From assembly GCA_030604195.1 (NCBI GenBank), contig JAUVWI010000006.1:17994-81993 (forward strand): a stretch of DNA of 64,000 nucleotides. The letters are read 5' to 3'. Positions 41,616 through 50,890 of this stretch are shown here, piece after piece (position 1 is the first letter of the stretch; every line of letters begins with the position of its first letter). The notes under the pieces were generated by a model, which was given only the letters and a program-made list of their open reading frames with translations, was not told where the DNA came from and did not search any database. This DNA is from Spirochaetales bacterium. Lineage in GTDB: Bacteria; Spirochaetota; Spirochaetia; SZUA-6; DRHE01. The position numbers and the translations under genes are program-made.

Positions 41616-43051
41616 CCTGCCTGCTTCTTGCGCCACTCCGTTCCGGAGGGTGTGTCCCTTAAAATTATTCCCTGCTCGTTCAACTCTGCTCTTATTTTAT
41701 CTGCTCTCCGGAAATCCTTCCCGGCTCTGGCCAGCTCTCTCTCTTTGATAAGCATTTTGATCTGCTCATCGATTTCCTCATCCTGCAACATCAACTTAGC
41801 GATATCAAGCCCCAGAACTTTATCCATTTCATAGAGGATTGTAAGTTTCTCAGCCGCCTTTATTTCGTTATCTTTCAAAAGACCCCAGAAATCGGCCAGC
41901 GCCCTGGGTGTGTTCAGATCATAGCCTATATTTTTCTTAAAAGCAGTCAGGTACTCTTCTGCTTCAGCCCCTCTTTCTGCGCCTGGCACAGTTTCACCGG
42001 GTTGAGCTCCACTCTCTTCAACCTCACCCTGCAAATGGATCAGCCGCTCCGCCATATTAGCTCTTGCCGATTTAGCGCCCTCCAGACCTTCAAAACTGAA
42101 CTGAAGCTGGCTGCGGTAGTGAGCCCCTAAACAGAAATAACGGTAGTCAAGAGCTTCAAAACCCTGTTCAAGCAAAGCCGCTAAAGTAAGGAATTTCCCT
42201 GAAGATTTGGCCATCTTCTCCTTATTCAATACCAGGAACTCACCATGCAGCCAGTGGTTTACCCATTTTTTCCCGGTAGCCGCTTCCGACTGGGCAATTT
42301 CATTGGTATGATGCACGGAAATGTGATCCACACCGCCGCAATGAATATCAAATTGTTCCCCTAAATACTTTATGGACATGGCGCTGCACTCAATATGCCA
42401 GCCCGGATAGCCTCGTCCCCAGGGAGAATCCCAGATCATTGCCTGGTGTTCAAATTTTGAACGGGTAAACCAGAGCACAAAATCATGAGGGTTTTTTTTG
42501 TTCTTATCCACTTCAATTCTGGCGCCCGCTTTTAATTCCTGTAGATTAAGCAGGGCCATTTTGCCGTAATCCTTGGCTTTGGCAATATCAAAATAGAGGT
42601 TGCCGCCGGCAGAATAGGTAAAACCGTTATCCTCTATTCTCTTGATCAGCTCGATCATCTCAGTAATATGCTCTGTTGCTCTGCAGATAATCGTAGGCTT
42701 TAAGATATTTAGTGATTCCAGATCCTTAAAAAAAGCTTCGGAGTAAAACTCGGCAATATCCCAGACACTTCTTCCCTGCTCCCTGGAGCTTTTCACCATT
42801 TTATCTTCACCCTGATCAGCATCGTCGGTAAGGTGGCCCACATCTGTTACATTCATAACCTGCTTTACGCTATACCCCATGTATTCAAGGGTGCGCCGCA
42901 AAATATCTTCAAAGAGATAGGTGCGTAAATTGCCTATATGGGCGAAATTATAAACAGTAGGCCCACAGGTATATAGGCCGGCTTCATTAGCAGTTATTGG
43001 CACAAAATCCTCTATTTTTCGCCCCAGGGTATTAAAAAGCTTGAGAATCAA
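41612..43051 (-). CDS. cysS: Cysteinyl-tRNA synthetase
   Basis: Class I synthetase charging tRNA-Cys. The HIGH block is CGPTVYNFAHIGNLRTYL (residues ~28-45), the zinc ligands are in the catalytic domain (CGPTVY, WHIECSAM, CGGVDHISVHH), and the KMSKS loop is KMAKSSGKF (~269-277). The C-terminal DALR and anticodon domains complete a 479-residue enzyme of normal length. It is the first gene of the run leading into the ECF sigma factor and overlaps it by 4 bases. The matching tRNA-Cys gene lies 7 kb away. Confidence 0.96.
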   Translation of the reverse strand: MILKLFNTLGRKIEDFVPITANEAGLYTCGPTVYNFAHIGNLRTYLFEDILRRTLEYMGYSVKQVMNVTDVGHLTDDADQGEDKMVKSSREQGRSVWDIAEFYSEAFFKDLESLNILKPTIICRATEHITEMIELIKRIEDNGFTYSAGGNLYFDIAKAKDYGKMALLNLQELKAGARIEVDKNKKNPHDFVLWFTRSKFEHQAMIWDSPWGRGYPGWHIECSAMSIKYLGEQFDIHCGGVDHISVHHTNEIAQSEAATGKKWVNHWLHGEFLVLNKEKMAKSSGKFLTLAALLEQGFEALDYRYFCLGAHYRSQLQFSFEGLEGAKSARANMAERLIHLQGEVEESGAQPGETVPGAERGAEAEEYLTAFKKNIGYDLNTPRALADFWGLLKDNEIKAAEKLTILYEMDKVLGLDIAKLMLQDEEIDEQIKMLIKERELARAGKDFRRADKIRAELNEQGIILRDTPSGTEWRKKQAG

Positions 43052-43106
43052 GACTTCCTCCGCGCAGTAAGTAGATAAAATTGGGTTTTACCTGTAAAAT
43101 GGTACT

Positions 43107-44030
43107 GTGAAGAACTTAAAGAAATTATTAAAAATAATCAATATGCGGAGCCGGGTTCTCTTCAACGAACCTATGAGCAGCCATACTTCTTTCCGTATCG
43201 GCGGGCCGGCTGATGTTTTTGTAACCCCTCAGAACCTGAAAGAATTGAAAAATATCTATCACCTCTGTCTAAATGAAGAGCTGCCCTTTTTCCTGTTGGG
43301 TGAAGGCGCCAACTCTTTAGTATCCGACCGGGGGATCAGGGGCATAGTAATCGATCTCTCATTATTTTCCGGATCTTTTTTTGAACCGGAAAAGGAGTTA
43401 TTCGGCGCCCACTGCGGTATGGCTGTAAGTCAGGCCAGTTTGGAAGCCCAGCACCTGGCCCTATCAGGCATGGAGTTTATCTATTCCATGCCGGGCAGCG
43501 TGGGAGGCTCAATCTGGATGAACGCTCGCTGCTACGGCTTTTCAGTTTCCGATATTCTAGCGGAAGTGGAGCTTTTAGATGACAACCTGCAGCTCAGACG
43601 TTTTAGGGTTTCCCCTGAAGAATTCGGTTACAAAAAATCACCCTTCCAGTCAGGCAACTCGATTATTTTGAAGGGTTTTTTTCGCCTGGCACCCGGCAAT
43701 AAGGAGCAGATAAAGGCTGAAATGGATCAATATAAACAGGATAGAACTGCAAAGGGACATTTTCTCTTTCCCTGCGCCGGATCGATATTTAAAAACAACC
43801 GCGATTTCGGCCGGCCAACCGGTAAGATAATTGATTCTTTAGGATTAAAGGGTTACAGCATCGGTGGAGCTGAAATTTCACAGTCCCATGCTAATTTAAT
43901 AGTCAATACCGGCAAAAGTAAAGCTACGGATGTTCTTAAGCTGATAGAATTTATTGAAGAAAAAGTATATGCCGGTTTCGGCTATAAACTGGAAAGAGAG
44001 ATACTTTTAATTGGTGAATGGAGTAACTGA
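43107..44030 (+). CDS. murB: UDP-N-acetylenolpyruvoylglucosamine reductase MurB
   Basis: FAD enzyme of peptidoglycan precursor synthesis. It has SSHTSFRIGGPADVFVTP (~24-41), the FAD loop LLGEGANSLVSDRGIRG, SMPGSVGGSIWMNARCYG and the active-site region FPCAGSIFKNNRDFG. The shorter, type II architecture fits the 307-residue length. The first codon is GTG at 43107 with no clear Shine-Dalgarno; ATG at 43143 (MRSRVLFNEP) is a plausible alternative. mgtE begins 2 bases after its stop. Confidence 0.93.
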   Translation: MKNLKKLLKIINMRSRVLFNEPMSSHTSFRIGGPADVFVTPQNLKELKNIYHLCLNEELPFFLLGEGANSLVSDRGIRGIVIDLSLFSGSFFEPEKELFGAHCGMAVSQASLEAQHLALSGMEFIYSMPGSVGGSIWMNARCYGFSVSDILAEVELLDDNLQLRRFRVSPEEFGYKKSPFQSGNSIILKGFFRLAPGNKEQIKAEMDQYKQDRTAKGHFLFPCAGSIFKNNRDFGRPTGKIIDSLGLKGYSIGGAEISQSHANLIVNTGKSKATDVLKLIEFIEEKVYAGFGYKLEREILLIGEWSN

Positions 44031-44032
44031 CT

Positions 44033-45382
44033 ATGAGTAAAACCTTGGAGAATATAACAGAATACCTGGCGCTGATGAAGGAAAGGGAGCTTAAGGAGCT
44101 GCTGGCCGAAGTGCCCCTTTCTGAGCTTATTGAACTATGGGATTCTTTGAATGAAGAAGAGGAGCTTAAAATATTCACTTCGCTTACCATAGAACAGAAA
44201 GTGGATCTGATGACTTCTTTAGCACTCTCAAAGCAGGAAGCCCTGATAACCTCACTTACCGGTGAACATTTGAAAATCTTATTAGCCGAGATGGATCCTG
44301 ACGATTTAACTGACTTCATTCAATCTGTAAGCCCGGAGGTTCGTGAAGCTGTCTGGAATGCCCTGGGTGAAGAGGCAAAGAGAGAGACCCAGTTCCTGCT
44401 GAAGTTTGATGAAGATGATGCAGCCGGCCTGATGACTCCCCGCTACCTGGCCCTGCGCCCCTCCCTTACTGTTGCCCAGGCTTTAACCTGGGTCAGGAAG
44501 AGTGTAGCCAGCATTGAAACCATCTATTATATCTATATCCTGGATCAGCTTCAGCGGCTCATAGGCGTTGTCTCCCTGCGTGATATCCTGGCCGCAGAAA
44601 ATGAAGAATTGATTGAAAATATTATGGTAAAAAATGTCACTTCGGTATTTGACGATACAGACCGGGAAGAGGCTGCCACTATCCTGGAAACCTATGATTT
44701 TCTGGCTCTGCCCGTTGTCGACCACTATCACCGGCTGCTCGGTATTATCACCTTTGATGATATTATCGACGTTATCCGGGAAGAACAGACCGAAGATATT
44801 TACAAAATGGGCGCTATGGGGGGAAGTACCGATCCCTACCTCGAGAGCACGATCCTGGCTTTAGTAAAGAAAAGAATTCCCTGGCTCATTATTCTGCTTA
44901 TGGCGGCCACCATTACCACCAATGTTATAGCCCATTACCAGGCGGTGCTGCAGACAGCTGTGGTTCTGGCCTTTTTTATACCAATTGTTACCGGCACCGG
45001 CGGCAACTCCGGCACCCAATCAGCCACCCTGATGATCCGCGGACTGGCCACCGGCGAAATCCGTTTTCGTGATCTCCGGCGTATTTTACTAAAAGAGATT
45101 CTGGTGGGAACCACAATCGGTCTGACTTTGGGCCTGCTGACAATCGGCCGCTCAATGTTTTTTCCGCCCTATATTACCCTGAATGAAGCTACGGCCGTGG
45201 GTCTGGCCATGACTTTTGTGGTAATTATAGCCACCCTGGTGGGCACCATAGCCCCGATAATTATTGACCGGCTGGGAAAGGATCCGGCCGTAATGGCCGG
45301 GCCATTAATGGCTACGATAATTGATGTGTCGGGATTGACTATCTATTTCGAAACAGCTAAATTCCTGCTCAAAATCAACTGA
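44033..45382 (+). CDS. mgtE: Magnesium transporter MgtE
   Basis: A 449-residue Mg2+ channel/transporter. Order: N-terminal helical superhelix (residues 1-~130), tandem CBS domains (~135-255; MTPRYLALRPSLTVAQAL and VDHYHRLLGIITFDDIIDVI) that sense Mg2+, a plug helix, and five C-terminal spans with FIPIVTGTGGNSGTQSATLMIRGLATGEI (split) forming the pore entrance and DPAVMAGPLMATIID the ion site. Co-transcribed with murB, a pairing with no obvious functional reason. Ends one base from the convergent gene. Confidence 0.95.
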   Translation: MSKTLENITEYLALMKERELKELLAEVPLSELIELWDSLNEEEELKIFTSLTIEQKVDLMTSLALSKQEALITSLTGEHLKILLAEMDPDDLTDFIQSVSPEVREAVWNALGEEAKRETQFLLKFDEDDAAGLMTPRYLALRPSLTVAQALTWVRKSVASIETIYYIYILDQLQRLIGVVSLRDILAAENEELIENIMVKNVTSVFDDTDREEAATILETYDFLALPVVDHYHRLLGIITFDDIIDVIREEQTEDIYKMGAMGGSTDPYLESTILALVKKRIPWLIILLMAATITTNVIAHYQAVLQTAVVLAFFIPIVTGTGGNSGTQSATLMIRGLATGEIRFRDLRRILLKEILVGTTIGLTLGLLTIGRSMFFPPYITLNEATAVGLAMTFVVIIATLVGTIAPIIIDRLGKDPAVMAGPLMATIIDVSGLTIYFETAKFLLKIN

Positions 45383-45383
45383 T

Positions 45384-46772
45384 TCAATTTTCCGCTTCCC
45401 AGCCTATTTTTAAGATACAATTATCAAAGGGCAAAGGGCCGGTCATTAAAAACCGCCATTCTTCGGCCGGCAGCTCTTCAACACCCCCTTTTAGATAAAA
45501 ACACCTGCTGCCGGCTGTGGTTGAGCCGGCTTGAGAGAATCCCTTAACTTCGATTTCCATAAGCAATGAATGGCTGACAGCCTCTGTAAAAAAAGTGCGC
45601 CACTCCAAAGCGAAAAATGTGTTTTCACTCCGGCGGCTGCCCTTCAGGCAGAGTTTCTTTTCCGGCAGCTCTTCTTCTCCCCACTTGCCTGAAAAACATC
45701 CACTCAACTCTCTGCCTGCGTTTGACAGCTCCACTCCAGTTTTAAGGGTAATACTCTGCTCACTTTTACCGTATTGGTCATAATCAATTTTCCCTGTTGT
45801 TGCTGATTCGGCAGTTATAGTCACCTCCTGCCCAGGCTTAAATTCCTTCTCCGCACTGAAGCCCAGGCTTTGCCAGCCCGGCAAATATCTCCGGCCGTGA
45901 AGGCCATGTAAGATATTTCGCTGGTAGGTTAAGCTGATTACTGCTGATCCGGACAGGAAATACTCTGACTCCGCCCCGAACCTGAGCCAATCATCTATTA
46001 TTTCACCATCCGGGGTAAAGTAATCAGCTGAACAGCAGCCCATCAGCAATTCTAAAGGGAAAAAGCGGTTCTGCAGCCGCAGATCAAGATTCACAAAATA
46101 ACCGGGCATCAGCCGTTCACCTCCGCAGGCCGCCAGGGAGGAGTAAATGTGCAGCAGTGGTGTCTGCCAGTTAATCCTGCCCCCAAGGTGGTGGAGCCGG
46201 CCTCCCGGAAAGAGCGCTCGATAAGCGAACCATTGATCGGAATGGGGCTTCGCCCGGCAACCGCCGGTGGTCAGGAAGATACTCTCCAGCTGCAGGCGGC
46301 TTACCGGGCTCAAGGCCGCAAATGCACCGACCTTTGACGGCAGCCCCTCCCCTTCCCATAGAAAAAGCCCCAATCTGTCCGGCAATGGTTCAATAACACA
46401 ACCCCGGCGGCTGCCGCCGCTAAAACTGCCATCCAGGCGAAAATCTGATTTTTCGGTAAAAACAGTGCTGCCCGGGGAGTAACCCAGGGGGTTTAACATC
46501 ATTCGGACCAGGCCGAAATGGCCTAAGGGGCCCCAGGTAAAAAGGGGAGAGGAAAACCCCACCCTCATATCGATAGGTTCAGTTTTTACCTGTTCCTCAA
46601 TCAGGAGCAGGCGGCAGCCGGACCATTGTGCCTGGCAGCGGTTTTTAAAAAACTGCAGATCTTCAAGCTCACTCTTGATCTCCGCTTTGAAATCCTGGGC
46701 CGTCACACCTAGATTGAATAGAATAAGATAGAGAAATAGCCAGAGGCTAAAGGCTTTGTTCGCTTCGCTCAC
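45384..46772 (-). CDS. Exported protein of unknown function, 462 aa
   Basis: The N terminus (KAFSLWLFLYLILFNLGVTAQ) is a cleavable signal peptide. The rest is rich in short alternating polar/hydrophobic strands (for example RVGFSSPLFTWGPLGHFGLV, SGSAVISLTYQRNILHGL, NTFFALEWRTFFTEAVS), which suggests an outer-membrane beta-barrel. Several cysteines are scattered through it. No family is recognised. It is alone on its strand, convergent with mgtE and divergent from ackA. Confidence 0.68.
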   Translation of the reverse strand: MSEANKAFSLWLFLYLILFNLGVTAQDFKAEIKSELEDLQFFKNRCQAQWSGCRLLLIEEQVKTEPIDMRVGFSSPLFTWGPLGHFGLVRMMLNPLGYSPGSTVFTEKSDFRLDGSFSGGSRRGCVIEPLPDRLGLFLWEGEGLPSKVGAFAALSPVSRLQLESIFLTTGGCRAKPHSDQWFAYRALFPGGRLHHLGGRINWQTPLLHIYSSLAACGGERLMPGYFVNLDLRLQNRFFPLELLMGCCSADYFTPDGEIIDDWLRFGAESEYFLSGSAVISLTYQRNILHGLHGRRYLPGWQSLGFSAEKEFKPGQEVTITAESATTGKIDYDQYGKSEQSITLKTGVELSNAGRELSGCFSGKWGEEELPEKKLCLKGSRRSENTFFALEWRTFFTEAVSHSLLMEIEVKGFSQAGSTTAGSRCFYLKGGVEELPAEEWRFLMTGPLPFDNCILKIGWEAEN

Positions 46773-46902
46773 ATTGATAATAAAGCAAGAAACGGACCAA
46801 CTTCATACCCTGAACGCTTCCGGCTCCGGCCAACCACTTTGATTTACATTAATTTACAAATGAGCCTGCAGTTCTTCATCTCAAATTTCAAACATCATTT
46901 TA

Positions 46903-46931
46903 TTGACAGATCACTCTTCATTTTCTAAGAT
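46903..46931 (+). promoter_or_regulatory. ackA promoter
   Basis: TTGACA (46903-46908), 17-base spacer, TAAGAT (46926-46931), followed by AGGAGG (46969-46974) seven bases before the ackA ATG. Confidence 0.7.
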
Positions 46932-46981
46932 AGGCCATCCGTTGAATAAAAAATCTAAACAATAAAAAAGGAGGTTTTAAA

Positions 46982-48319
46982 ATGGATATTCTCACACTTA
47001 ACTGCGGTAGCTCATCCTTGAAATATCAGCTCTACCGTTGGGATTCTAAAGAGGTCCTGGCCAAAGGGCTGGTTGAGCGGGTCACTCTTGGTGGTTCATT
47101 TATCAAGCACTATGCCAAAGGCAAAGGCAATACTACGATTGAACATGACTGCCCAAACCATAAGGTGGCTATAAAACTGGTTATGGAAACTCTGCTGGAC
47201 CCCGAGGTGGGGGCAATCAAGAGCGAGGATGAGATCAAAGCCGTGGGCCATCGAGTGGTGCATGGCGGTGAAAAATTTGCTAAATCAGTTATCATTACTG
47301 ATGAGGCTTTAAATACTTTTAAAGAGCTGGCCGATCTTGCTCCCCTGCATAACCCGCCCAATATTATGGGCATAGAGGCAGCCAGGGAGATCATGCCCGA
47401 TGTTCCCCACTGCGCCGTTATGGATACGGCCTGGCATCAGACAATGCCCAAACATGCCTTTATCTATGGCCTGCCCTATGAATGGTATGAAAAGCATGGA
47501 GTGCGGCGCTATGGTTTCCACGGCACCTCCTTTCTCTATGTAGCGAAAAGGGCTGCAGTCCTTCTGGGCCAGGATCCCTTCAAGACAAACCTGATCTGCC
47601 TGCACATAGGCAATGGAGCGAGCGCCAATGCCATACGCAATGGGATTTCAGTAGACACCTCCATGGGTCTTACGCCCCTGGAAGGTCTGGTTATGGGAAC
47701 CCGCGCCGGCGACCACGACGGAGCAATTATCAATTTCATGATGGAGAAGGAAAACCTCACGGCAAAAGAGGTGGAGAACATGCTCAACAAAAATAGCGGC
47801 GTGCTTGGCATAACCGGCCAATACACTGACCGGAGGGATATCGAGATTGCCGCTGAAAAGGGCGATGAACGTTCTCAACTGGCCATAGACATTGAGGCCT
47901 ACCGTTTGCGAAAATATATCGGCGCCTACTCGGCCGTTTTGAACCGGGTTGACGCCATTGTATTTACCGCCGGTGTTGGTGAGCGAGGGCCCATTTTAAG
48001 AGAAGCAGTGCTCACAGGCATGGAAGAACTGGGCATCAAGCTTGACAACAGGAAAAATCACATATCCATGACCAGGGACGGCGAAACCCTGTTCTCCACT
48101 GAAGACTCGAGGGTCAAGATATTCGCAATTCCCACTGATGAGGAACTGGTAATGACCGAGGACACCTATGCCCTGCTCCAGGGTAACTACGATATACATA
48201 CCAATTTTACCTACTCTTTCCAGAGTAGGGATTACGTGAACCTGGAGAGAGCGGCAAACCTGGAAGAGAAATACAAGGAAAAACCGCAGTTACGGGAAGT
48301 TATCGCCCCGATTCCATAG
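46982..48319 (+). CDS. ackA: Acetate kinase
   Basis: Converts acetyl phosphate and ADP to acetate and ATP, the last step of acetogenic fermentation. The family blocks are all present: LTLNCGSSSLKYQLY (4-18), GHRVVHGGEKF (~88-98), RYGFHGTSFLYVA (~178-190), LHIGNGASANAI with GISVDTSMGLTPLEGLVMGTR (split, ~210-240), and FTAGVGERGPILRE (~322-335). At 445 residues it is longer than the usual ~400: about 35 extra C-terminal residues after TEDTYALL. It has its own promoter; pta is not adjacent. Confidence 0.95.
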   Translation: MDILTLNCGSSSLKYQLYRWDSKEVLAKGLVERVTLGGSFIKHYAKGKGNTTIEHDCPNHKVAIKLVMETLLDPEVGAIKSEDEIKAVGHRVVHGGEKFAKSVIITDEALNTFKELADLAPLHNPPNIMGIEAAREIMPDVPHCAVMDTAWHQTMPKHAFIYGLPYEWYEKHGVRRYGFHGTSFLYVAKRAAVLLGQDPFKTNLICLHIGNGASANAIRNGISVDTSMGLTPLEGLVMGTRAGDHDGAIINFMMEKENLTAKEVENMLNKNSGVLGITGQYTDRRDIEIAAEKGDERSQLAIDIEAYRLRKYIGAYSAVLNRVDAIVFTAGVGERGPILREAVLTGMEELGIKLDNRKNHISMTRDGETLFSTEDSRVKIFAIPTDEELVMTEDTYALLQGNYDIHTNFTYSFQSRDYVNLERAANLEEKYKEKPQLREVIAPIP

Positions 48320-48343
48320 TTGTGCTGTAAACCAGGTTTAGAA

Positions 48344-48379
48344 TATCCTCCTGCAGTCAGATCAGATTGCAGGAGGATA
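48344..48379. terminator. Hairpin between convergent ackA and cbiR
   Basis: TATCCTCCTGCA (48344-48355) and TGCAGGAGGATA (48368-48379) give a perfect 12-bp stem with a 12-base loop, overlapping the 3' end of cbiR. No U-tract follows on either strand, so it may act as a pause or 3'-end stabiliser for both transcripts. Confidence 0.45.
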
Positions 48380-49025
48380 AAACATTCAAAATTGCTTCTA
48401 CCTCTTTAATGGAAAATACCTCCAGGTTTACCACACCCTGGAACTTTTGCAGAAAAGGAATTAATTCAATAAACCAGGATTCTTCCGGGCCAAAAACCCT
48501 ATGATCCTGGCCATCGATAACCCCGTGAAGATGGATCTCCTGAATTCTTGTTTCATACTTTCGCAAGAAACCGTTAATATCCTTACCACTCAGTAATAGA
48601 TGACCCGTATCACAGCATAGAGGAAGGGAAGGATCCTGCTTTAAATGGTTTTCGTTATGCAGGTGGATAAGATTTTCTATTAGAAAAACATTCCCGTACT
48701 TCGCTCGCCACCGCTTGAGCTCACCCATGAATTGAGCAGTATTTGCTGTGGGTAAATGAAGAATATACAGGCTGGCTAAATCTCTGGTCAGTTCAACAAT
48801 CTCAATATGCTCTGGCTGTAGATGCTCAGGCATATGAACGGTGAAAGAAAAACGGTCGGTATAGGCTTTAATGGATTCCTTTTCTCTTCTAAACAGCTCC
48901 CTGGTTTCCGAATCAAAAAAGAAGAACAAGAGCTCTATGGATTTCACAGCTTTATAGCTATCAATGAACTTTACATTTTCATAATAGCTCCCCGGAATTA
49001 CATAGGAAGGCACGGAGATGATCAT
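48357..49025 (-). CDS. cbiR: Cobamide-remodelling phosphodiesterase CbiR-like TIM-barrel protein
   Basis: A 222-residue protein of the AP-endonuclease/xylose-isomerase-like TIM-barrel superfamily. The start is ATG 49025, overlapping the cobS stop as ATGA; the longer frame upstream is only cobS read in the wrong frame. Conserved-looking residues include VELLFF-like IELLFFFFDSETRELF (~31-46), SFTVHMPEHL, IENLIHLHNENH, LCCDTGHLLLSGKD and IQEIHLHGVIDGQDHR, giving His/Glu/Asp metal ligands. Known CbiR proteins hydrolyse the nucleotide loop of imported cobamides so that it can be rebuilt. Its position directly after cobS at the end of a B12 salvage operon supports this function. Confidence 0.75.
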   Translation of the reverse strand: MIISVPSYVIPGSYYENVKFIDSYKAVKSIELLFFFFDSETRELFRREKESIKAYTDRFSFTVHMPEHLQPEHIEIVELTRDLASLYILHLPTANTAQFMGELKRWRAKYGNVFLIENLIHLHNENHLKQDPSLPLCCDTGHLLLSGKDINGFLRKYETRIQEIHLHGVIDGQDHRVFGPEESWFIELIPFLQKFQGVVNLEVFSIKEVEAILNVLSSCNLI

Positions 49026-49762
49026 GTTAAGCTTAAAAACAGATTTATGCCGAGCAGGGTAACCACTTCGCCAATTTCGCAGAGCGCTCCATAGGTATCG
49101 CCTGTTAATCCGCCCAGACTGCAAGCGAAGGCAAATGCTGTGGCCATTACCACGGTTCCTGTGCTCAAAAGTAGAGCAATTCCCCAGAAGCCTATAGCAA
49201 AATAAGCGCATATCAAAACTGTAAGCGAGGCAATAATTATCTCTGTAATACGGCAGTGGTTTTTAAAACGCTGCCCCATTCCCCCCTTCTTAGCCGGCGG
49301 GAAGCTGAATATAGCTAAGACCATTATCCATCTGCCTGAAGCCGGGGCCAGAATTAGAGCCCTCATGTAAAATTCCCCTTCAAGCTCACCTAAAAGGGCA
49401 AATTTCAGCATGAGCAAAGAAATTAGAGCCAGAACACCGAAAGCCCCTATCCTGCTGTCCTTCATTATTGCCAATTTTTCTTCCCGGCTTGCGCCGCCGC
49501 CAATGCCGTCCACAGTGTCCGCCAGGCCGTCCAGGTGAAATCCACGTGTAAGAAAAACCCAGAACACTAAAACAAAAGCATTGACCGTAAGGGAAGATAA
49601 GAAGAGTGAGAAACCCCGAAAGACCAGGAATAGCAATCCCCCAAGCAGAACCCCTACTGCAGGAAACCAGGCAGCGGCGCGGCCCAGATCCCTTTCGGTA
49701 ATATTCTTCTTCATTGGCAGCGGCAGTATGGTAAGAAAGCGTACAGCGTTTAACAGTCCCAA
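49022..49762 (-). CDS. cobS: Adenosylcobinamide-GDP ribazoletransferase CobS
   Basis: Inner-membrane enzyme that joins alpha-ribazole (phosphate) to adenosylcobinamide-GDP, closing the lower loop of B12. It has the N-terminal LLNAVRFLTILPLP, the acidic metal motif RGFHLDGLADTVDGIGGG (~72-89) and several membrane spans. Length (246) is normal. It lies 11 bases after cobT, and its stop overlaps the cbiR start. Confidence 0.94.
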   Translation of the reverse strand: MGLLNAVRFLTILPLPMKKNITERDLGRAAAWFPAVGVLLGGLLFLVFRGFSLFLSSLTVNAFVLVFWVFLTRGFHLDGLADTVDGIGGGASREEKLAIMKDSRIGAFGVLALISLLMLKFALLGELEGEFYMRALILAPASGRWIMVLAIFSFPPAKKGGMGQRFKNHCRITEIIIASLTVLICAYFAIGFWGIALLLSTGTVVMATAFAFACSLGGLTGDTYGALCEIGEVVTLLGINLFLSLT

Positions 49763-49773
49763 AAAATCAACCC

Positions 49774-50844
49774 TTAAGCCTCTGAAACACCGGCCTGGCT
49801 GAAAGTGGCCATCTTATTCAAAACACTTGCAGCAGCCTGGGCCAGAGAGATTCCCAGGGCAGCGCCTGTTCCCTCACCTAAACGCATATTCAGATTCAAC
49901 AGGGGCTTGAGCTTCAGGTAATTCAGCACATGGATATGGCCTGTCTCTACAGATTGATGAGAGGCAATAAGGTAATTCCGAACCTCAGGTTCAATACCCA
50001 CGGCTATCAGAGCGGCAGCCCCGGATATAAAACCATCCAGAACCACAGGTATCCGGTGAGCTGCCGCTGCTATTACCGCGCCGGCCATGCCTCCGATTTC
50101 AAACCCTCCTACTTTAGACAGAACATCCACAGCATCATGAGGATCGGGTTTATTGATATTCAGGGCCTTATCTATAATGCTGATTTTATGACTGAGCTTT
50201 CCATCATCCAGACCAGTGCCCCGTCCTGTTACTTCCATAGGTTTCAAACCGGTAAAAACAGAGGCAATTGCGCTTGAAGCAGTTGTATTTCCGATTCCCA
50301 TATCCCCGATCCCTAAAATATCCATTCCCTTCGAAACCTGGTCATCTACAACCTCTATTCCGGCCTCTAATGAGCGAAACGCTTCCTCTCTGCTCATAGC
50401 CGGTCCTAAGACCATATTCCTGGTGCCTCTTCCCACCTTCTTTATTACCAATTCAGTGCCAACCGGAGAACTTGAATTAGCTTCGAAATTACCTGCAACT
50501 CCCATATCTACCACAATAACGCGGGCTCCCACATGATCAGCCAGCACATTCACAGCGGCGCCTCCTCTCAGGAAGTTGTCAACCATCTGGGCCGTAACAT
50601 CCTGGGGATATAGGGTTACACCTTCCTCAACCACGCCATGATCCCCTGCCATGGTGATTATTACCCTGTCATTGATTGCAGGATGCGGGGTGCGCATAAT
50701 ACCGGCCAGGCGGATGGAAAGCTCTTCCAGCCTGCCCAGGCTCCCCATAGGTTTAGTCAGTGTGTTCTGCCTTATCCCTGCCTCTTCCATGGACTTTGCA
50801 TCAATGCCTTTAATATTCTGAATTGCACGTTCTAATGTAGTCAT
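49774..50844 (-). CDS. cobT: Nicotinate-nucleotide--dimethylbenzimidazole phosphoribosyltransferase CobT
   Basis: Activates the lower-ligand base to its alpha-ribotide. It shows TKPMGSLGRLEELSIRLAG near the N terminus, TMAGDHGVVEEGVTLYPQDV, GIGDMGIGNTTASSAI (~180-195), the GFISGAAALIA block and the catalytic Glu in MRLGEGTGAALG (~323-334). 356 residues, normal length. No 5,6-dimethylbenzimidazole synthesis genes are in the operon, so the base must be made elsewhere or scavenged. Confidence 0.95.
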   Translation of the reverse strand: MTTLERAIQNIKGIDAKSMEEAGIRQNTLTKPMGSLGRLEELSIRLAGIMRTPHPAINDRVIITMAGDHGVVEEGVTLYPQDVTAQMVDNFLRGGAAVNVLADHVGARVIVVDMGVAGNFEANSSSPVGTELVIKKVGRGTRNMVLGPAMSREEAFRSLEAGIEVVDDQVSKGMDILGIGDMGIGNTTASSAIASVFTGLKPMEVTGRGTGLDDGKLSHKISIIDKALNINKPDPHDAVDVLSKVGGFEIGGMAGAVIAAAAHRIPVVLDGFISGAAALIAVGIEPEVRNYLIASHQSVETGHIHVLNYLKLKPLLNLNMRLGEGTGAALGISLAQAAASVLNKMATFSQAGVSEA

Positions 50845-50890
50845 ATCAATTTCTCCTTTCTCCCAGGTCAGAAATAAACTCTGCCTTTAA

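Noticed and set aside
49026..49211. 62-residue N-terminal extension of the CbiR-like protein
   Set aside because: It overlaps cobS fully and has a composition unlike the domain; the ATGA overlap at 49022-49025 marks the start.
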